Source: Mesocentrotus franciscanus
Taxonomy: Eukaryota; Echinodermata; Echinoidea; Camarodonta; Strongylocentrotidae
DNA length: 64,000 nucleotides
Reading direction: 5' to 3'
Assembly (NCBI GenBank): GCA_037976565.1
Contig: CP137675.1
Span: 10,062,534-10,126,533 of the forward strand
Positions 59,042 to 64,000 of the stretch are shown here, in pieces; the first letter of the stretch is position 1, and every line of letters begins with the position of its first letter. Made by a program: the position numbers and the translations under genes. The notes under the pieces were generated by a model. It did no database searches. It saw only the letters and a program-made list of their open reading frames with translations, and had not been told where the DNA came from.

Positions 59042-59794
59042 CTATCGACTGTACTTATGGCGTAGCGCTTGTTTGAGTTGCTCGTCGCAAAGTCCCTTCC
59101 AGAATACAACTTTTATTGTATCATCCTTTGCAACTCTTGATATACCCTGCCTTTGTTCCGCTTTATCAATGATAAGTTGGAGGCACGCACGATAGGCAGC
59201 AATTGATTCCGATTGCTCCTGTTTGCTGGAGTACAGTTGCTGGAGCAGCACTGCACCAGTCTCCACCATCCCATAAAATCCCTCTAGTTTGCCAACTATT
59301 TCTACTACTGATATATCAAGGCCCATATTTAATACTAGCTGGCCAGCTTCTCCCCTCAGCGACCTCCTTACCAATCGCGTGAGGCTTTCAGGACTGAGGC
59401 CTTCATCCCTCTGAAGGTACTCAACCTCGTGCCGCCATACTTCAAATGGGACATTACCTCCCTTATGCTTTTGGTCCCCAGAAAAAAAGTGAGAGCTTCT
59501 GTGGTCACTAAGGTTACTGTGCATAACAAGGTGGGATCGGGGGACCTCTCCAACCTCCAATTTGTTTACACCAAGGGCCTTCCCATTCAAACTGGAAATC
59601 GCACGCTGAGCGCTGCTACAATTTTCATATGCACAATGGGCACTCCCAGTAAATTCATTTGTAAGGGAATCCTTCTCAAACTGAATGTTGATTATCTCTC
59701 CAATTTCCTCAAGAAAATCTTTCAACTCTTTTTCTTTTGTGTTCCAGTCCAATTTTCGGACCAATACAACACAATCCCCTTTGATACCAGCCAT
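59042..59794 (-). CDS. RRM plus PNMA/Arc-like capsid (Gag) ORF, copy 1
   Basis: A 250-residue frame starting at 59794. Residues about 8-82 form an RNA-recognition motif: RNP2-like VVLVRKL and RNP1-like EFTGSAHCAYEN. Residues about 115-245 resemble the capsid domain of PNMA/Arc and Ty3/Gypsy Gag: FSGDQ, FEVWRHEVEYL, VRRSLRGEAGQLVL, LEGFYGMVETGAVLLQQLY, QSESIAAYRACLQLIIDKA and FWKGLCDEQLKQALRHKY. In the known families this domain assembles into shells that package RNA. A stop and a frame change follow, then a CCHC knuckle with a stop. No protease, integrase or Gypsy-type polymerase was found. It lies in the same orientation as, and next to, HECT exons. It could be a Gag remnant or a host-adopted gene; the intact RRM-capsid frame slightly favours recent activity. 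Confidence 0.7.
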   Translation of the reverse strand: MAGIKGDCVVLVRKLDWNTKEKELKDFLEEIGEIINIQFEKDSLTNEFTGSAHCAYENCSSAQRAISSLNGKALGVNKLEVGEVPRSHLVMHSNLSDHRSSHFFSGDQKHKGGNVPFEVWRHEVEYLQRDEGLSPESLTRLVRRSLRGEAGQLVLNMGLDISVVEIVGKLEGFYGMVETGAVLLQQLYSSKQEQSESIAAYRACLQLIIDKAEQRQGISRVAKDDTIKVVFWKGLCDEQLKQALRHKYSR

Positions 59795-60622
59795 GTTCAG
59801 AAAAAGAAAGTATACGTTACTCTAAATACTAGTCCCCCAAAAAAAAAAAAAAAAAAAACCCACCCAATTCCGAAAGAAAAAATGAAATAAAGCAAAGTTA
59901 GGATTAATTTGAATCATTCCATTTGGAAAGGATAAAATATCAGACCCACAAATGCATTCACATTCAACACAACAACAATAAAGCAATGGTATCTACCTGG
60001 TGGAAACACAAATAGGCGATCGTCCCACAAATAACAAAACAAAACTTCCACAACACTATTATGACTCACTCGATCACACACATTTCTTTCACCACCCCCT
60101 TCAACACTCACACCAAAGAACAAGGTCTGCTGATAAGGGGGATGTCAATAAAATTCAAGGAGACCAATACAAAAAATGAAGGGAACTCCTCGCTACTCAA
60201 ACGAGATCTTCGTAAGAAAAATAAAAATATTCCTCTGCACCCAAGCAAATTAACTTACCATTATATAATTGCAAAATAGATGGACAAATAATATAACTTA
60301 ATATTAATAATCACTATACTTAAACATAATTAATGTGTCTGTGCCTTTCTTAATTTACAGGGAAAAATCAAATTTGTATTTTTGGATGTGATACTTTACT
60401 CTTATAACAAAATTTCATTCAGGGGAAAACCCAATGAAAGAAAATACAACAAATCAATCGTGCTGAACAAAACTAAATCGTGCTGATAACACAGGAATAA
60501 GCAAAGATTCAGAAATAGACATGAAGATAATACAAAAAATAAAGACAACCTCGCAATTTAAGATCACTACAAAAATTAAGCAACTTTCGAAATAAATATA
60601 ACACAGGAATTTACCTATTTAC

Positions 60623-60800
60623 CTTTAACTTCCCTGATGAACCGGATGAAGTGGCCAAAGACAATCTCTTCCTGGAGCCTTCTATTGCTGCCCTCCTCAG
60701 AGAACTTGGGAGTAAATGAATCCAGCAGCTCTTGAGCCTCTACCTTTGGCTGAACATTGAAGTCCAATAACTCCCTACACTTTGGAAATTTCCTCATAAG
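60623..60800 (-). CDS. Duplicated HECT-domain exon (copy 1)
   Basis: A 178-base exon with the same acceptor (TTCTTAACAG) and donor (GAAG|GTAAAT) as the exon at 62593-62770. It differs at two residues (MRKFPKCR for MRKFQKCR, and REVKG for REVEG). As 178 is not a multiple of three, using both exons in one transcript would shift the frame; they could only be used alternatively. Confidence 0.7.
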
Positions 60801-61012
60801 CTGTTAAGAAAACATCAATATAAAAGCTGTGATCATGTCTAATTGTGCTGTTAAAGCCCAAATCCAGTTTTGTGTTATATTTATCCTTGCCAGGGCCTAC
60901 TTGATTAGAATGTGCACCAACCTGGGTGCGAGGACGCTGGGGAGGGGGCATGGAATTCACCGATTCTCTTGCTCCACTAGCCTAGCTGCTGGTACAAGAG
61001 CGTCTAATGAAC

Positions 61013-61764
61013 CTATCGACTGTACTTATGGCGTAGCGCTTGTTTGAGTTGCTCGTCGCAAAGTCCCTTCCAGAATACAACTTTTATTGTATCATCCTTT
61101 GCAACTCTTGATATACCCTGCCTTTGTTCCGCTTTATCAATGATAAGTTGGAGGCACGCACGATAGGCAGCAATTGATTCCGATTGCTCCTGTATGCTGG
61201 AGTACAGTTGCTGGAGCAGCACTGCACCAGTCTCCACCATCCCATAAAATCCCTCTAGTTTGCCAACTATTTCTACTACTGATATATCAAGGCCCATATT
61301 TAATACTAGCTGGCCAGCTTCTCCCCTCAGCGACCTCCTTACCAATCGCGTGAGGCTTTCAGGACTGAGGCCTTCATCCCTCTGAAGGTACTCAACCTCG
61401 TGCCGCCATACTTCAAATGGGACATCACCTCCCTTATGCTTTTGGTCCCCAGAAAAAAAGTGAGAGCTTCTGTGGTCACTAAGGTTACTGTGCATAACAA
61501 GGTGGGATGGGGGGACCTCTCCATCCTCCAATTGTTTACACCAAGGGCCTTCCCACTCAAACTGGAAATCGCACGCTGAGCGCTGCTACAATTTTCATAT
61601 GCACAATGGGCACTCCCAGTAAATTCATTTGTAAGGGAATCCTTCTCAAACTGAATGTTGATTATCTCTCCAATTTCCTCAAGAAAATCTTTCAACTCTT
61701 TTTCTTTTGTGTTCCAGTCCAATTTTCGGACCGATACAACACAATCCCCTTTGATACCAGCCAT
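61013..61764 (-). pseudogene. RRM plus PNMA/Arc-like capsid (Gag) ORF, copy 2, frameshifted
   Basis: Nearly identical to copy 1, with the same start (61764), RRM (to about 61540) and capsid part (61450-61013). One T is missing in a T run near 61531, which splits it into two frames: the RRM frame runs out of register and the capsid frame restarts. As the change is one base in a homopolymer, it may be a sequencing error. Other differences are single substitutions. Confidence 0.75.
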
Positions 61765-62592
61765 GTTCAGAAAAAGAAAGTATACGTTACTCTAAATACT
61801 AGTCCCCCAAAAAAAAAAAAAAAAAAAACCCACCCAATTCCGAAAGAAGAAATAAAATAAAGCAAAGTTAGGATTAATTTGAATCATTCCATTTGGAAAG
61901 GATAAAATATCAGACCCACAAATGCATTCACATTCAACACAACAACAATAAAGCAATGGTATCTACCTGGTGGAAACACAAATAGGCGATCGTCCCACAA
62001 ATAACAAAACAAAACTTCCACAACACTATTATGACTCACTCGATCACACACATTTCTTTCACCACCCCCTTCAACACTCACACCAAAGAACAAGGTCTGC
62101 TGATAAGGGGGATGTCAATAAAATTCAAGGAGACCAATACAAAAAATGAAGGGAACTCCTCGCTACTCAAACGAGATCTTCGTAAGAAAAATAAAAATAT
62201 TCCTCTGCACCCAAGCAAATTAACTTACCATTATATAATTGCAAAATAGATGGACAAATAATATAACTTAATATTAATAATCACTATACTTAAACAAAAT
62301 TAATGTGTCTGTGCCTTTCTTAATTTACAGGGAAAAATCAAACTTGTATTTTTGGATGTGATACTTTACTCTTATAACAAAATTTCATTCAGGGGAAAAC
62401 CCAATGAAAGAAAATACAACAAATCAATCGTGCTGAACAAAACTAAATCGTGCTGATAACACAGGAATAAGCAAAGATTCAGAAATAGACATGAAGATAA
62501 TACAAAAAATAAAGACAACCTCGCAATTTAAGATCACTACAAAAATTAAGCAACTTTCGAAATAAATATAACACAGGAATTTACCTATTTAC

Positions 62593-63999
62593 CTTCAACT
62601 TCCCTGATGAACCGGATGAAGTGGCCAAAGACAATCTCTTCCTGGAGCCTTCTATTGCTGCCCTCCTCAGAGAACTTGGGAGTAAATGAATCCAGCAGCT
62701 CTTGAGCCTCTACCTTTGGCTGAACATTGAAGTCCAATAACTCCCTACACTTTTGAAATTTCCTCATAAGCTGTTAAGAAAACATCAATATAAAAGCTGT
62801 GATCATGTCTAATTGTGCTGTTAAAGCCCAAATCCAGTTTTGGGAAATCAGAAAAAACATGACAAACGCCCACAAACTGCAGAGATTTGCAATGCCAAGA
62901 AATACGGGCAGAGAGCCTAGCATATATAGCCTAAATTTGACAACCCTAACCGGATATTTACACCAACTTTTATGGGAAATCATGCAGCGAACATAACAAA
63001 AACATATCTGGCACAGCTAGGTTTATTCCTATGTAAATGGAACATTTACATAGAAATAAGGACATTTAACAACTTGCATTCTGATTCACTTTTCCCTACC
63101 AGAAGTGGAGAATATCTTTAAGATAATCTTTCATGCACCTGAAAACTGAGTATTACCCACAGTATAAATATATCTTCTTCTCCTTCCTTAAAGCTTCATC
63201 TTCTCCATCATCATCCTCTCCTGCTCCTCCTTCTTTTTCTTATTCAAAATAGTAAATATCAACATCAATGCTCTTTTAATATTCAAAGTGCTGTTCACAT
63301 TATTCAAAATAAAAAGAATATCAACATAACCACAATAAAACAAGGACTTACTCCCAGAATCCCTGTCTGCTGCATCCCTTCCAACAGCTGCTGTTCACTT
63401 TGAATAGTGCATGATCCTTCCACTAGCCGATCAACAAGTGCTTTCTCAAGAAAGTTTGGTTTTGGGCCGTCTTGAAGAATGCATTGGCCTGCAGTAATGT
63501 AAATAGTGACCACTATGGGAGGATCTCCATATCATTAGTGATCTCAAATTCAAGAAATTCATATCAATCTCATTCATTGTCTGATTTTTCTTAAACTTTC
63601 ATTTTTGTGTTTCTCTTTAACTTTCTGCATTCATTCAAGCCAATTAATTATCTTTGAAGGGTTAAATCCCATAACATACATGTACCGGGTAACTTACATA
63701 CACTGAACTTACCCATAACTATCCCAGCTGCCAGAAAAGCCTTTTGGTCACACATGCCTGCCTGATCCTCAATGAGGATCCTTCCCTCATGAGGTATGGT
63801 GAGGCGTTCATACACAGCATTTAGGGCGAGACGCAGGAATTCTTTCCTGAGGCCTCCAAGGTCTTGGCCCCTTTCACCCATGAACCCTACTTCTAAGGGG
63901 AGGTGGGGCTTGTAGCCTCTAGCCGTGAACTCATCCAAGACCCTCTGAAATACATCCAGCCTGTAGATGACAATTTTAAATGTCTCCCCTTGCATAGCT
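62593..63999 (-). CDS. HECT-type E3 ubiquitin ligase, G2E3-like (partial)
   Basis: Minus-strand exons: from the window edge to 63713 (phase 1 donor ATGG|GTAAGT), 63488-63352 (acceptor ATTACTGCAG; donor GGGA|GTAAGT) and 62770-62593 (acceptor TTCTTAACAG; phase 1 donor). The first holds VIYRLDVFQRVLDEF and FMGERGQDLGGLRKEFLRLA, the conserved start of the HECT N lobe; the second FLEKALVDRLVEGSCTIQ; the third the linker to the C lobe, ending FGHFIRFIREVE. HECT ligases accept ubiquitin from E2 on a cysteine in the C lobe. That last exon, with the catalytic cysteine, was not found between here and 50 kb; it may lie beyond the LINE insertion or be lost. The N terminus is outside the window. Its family is G2E3-like, often expanded in fish and invertebrates. 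Confidence 0.8.
62843..63351. other. Intron of the HECT gene
   Basis: Between the exons at 62770 and 63352 there is AT-rich DNA with a TC-rich run (63170-63240) and no other feature I can support. Confidence 0.5.
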
Positions 64000-64000
64000 G

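Larger units (their letters stand above)
58916..62842. repeat. Tandem duplication, two copies of about 1.96 kb
   Basis: Copy 1 (58916-60871) and copy 2 (60887-62842) are offset by 1970-1971 bases and differ at about 14 positions, so roughly 99% identical. Each contains one RRM-Gag ORF, a poly(A) run of about 20 (near 59830 and 61800) and one HECT exon. About 16 bases of unrelated sequence separate them (TGTTATATTTATCC near 60872). It must be a recent tandem duplication, or an assembly artefact. Confidence 0.92.

Noticed and set aside
59429..59890. 153-codon plus-strand frame and its twin at 61507-61860
   Set aside because: They are antisense to the RRM-Gag frames, whose domains are recognisable.

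Overview
The window looks like nuclear DNA of a marine deuterostome invertebrate, most likely an echinoderm of the sea-urchin type. This is inferred from compact exons with GT-AG introns, AT-rich spacers full of short foldback elements, CT/GA microsatellites, and repeats headed by GTCTCGCCTGC and ATGCCTCCGC that I associate with echinoderm and hemichordate genomes. No prokaryotic or organellar features were seen.

Region by region. (1) 1-4581: non-coding, a possible 3' UTR of an upstream gene, foldback DNA and an A/T low-complexity tract. (2) 4582-7776, minus: a two-exon SDHAF4 gene (succinate dehydrogenase assembly factor) with a perfect hairpin-type inverted repeat in its intron. (3) 9571-10317: a 750-bp pure polypurine block, just upstream of (4) HAUS6 (augmin subunit 6), plus strand, a non-coding first exon ending at 10822 and 18 coding exons from 13004 to 27260. 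Its introns carry several non-autonomous elements and decayed exon duplicates; its last large exon contains an internal tandem duplication of about 125 residues. (5) 27261-33767: HAUS6 3' flank, a nested pair of MITEs, and an 830-bp element with internal tandem repeats. (6) 33768-35674, minus: a three-exon gene for a secreted/GPI-anchored Ly6/uPAR three-finger protein, assembled here from phase-compatible splice sites. (7) 36 kb-42.8 kb: mostly repeats, including a foldback element whose loop is telomere-like TTAGGG DNA. (8) 42885-46865, plus: ZCCHC9, with four CCHC knuckles over four coding exons. (9) 46866-54240: sparse, with a tRNA-derived SINE, one well-bounded exon of a HECT-ligase-associated N-terminal module (51661-52008, minus) and a transposase-like fragment. 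(10) 54241-64000, minus: a decayed LINE with ORF1 and ORF2 remnants; an RRM plus PNMA/Arc-like capsid (Gag) ORF; and the 3'-truncated exons of a HECT E3 ligase gene. The Gag ORF and one HECT exon lie together on a roughly 1.97-kb unit that is duplicated in tandem at about 99% identity.

The housekeeping genes (SDHAF4 in mitochondria, HAUS6 on the spindle, ZCCHC9 in the nucleus/nucleolus) have no obvious functional link. The most unusual locus is the last 6 kb, where a capsid-like ORF with its own RNA-recognition domain sits inside the introns of a HECT ubiquitin ligase, on the same strand, and was recently copied with a HECT exon. Several genes show one-base frame disagreements next to homopolymers, which suggests sequencing or assembly errors; no frame in this window should be taken as proof of a pseudogene without read-level checking.
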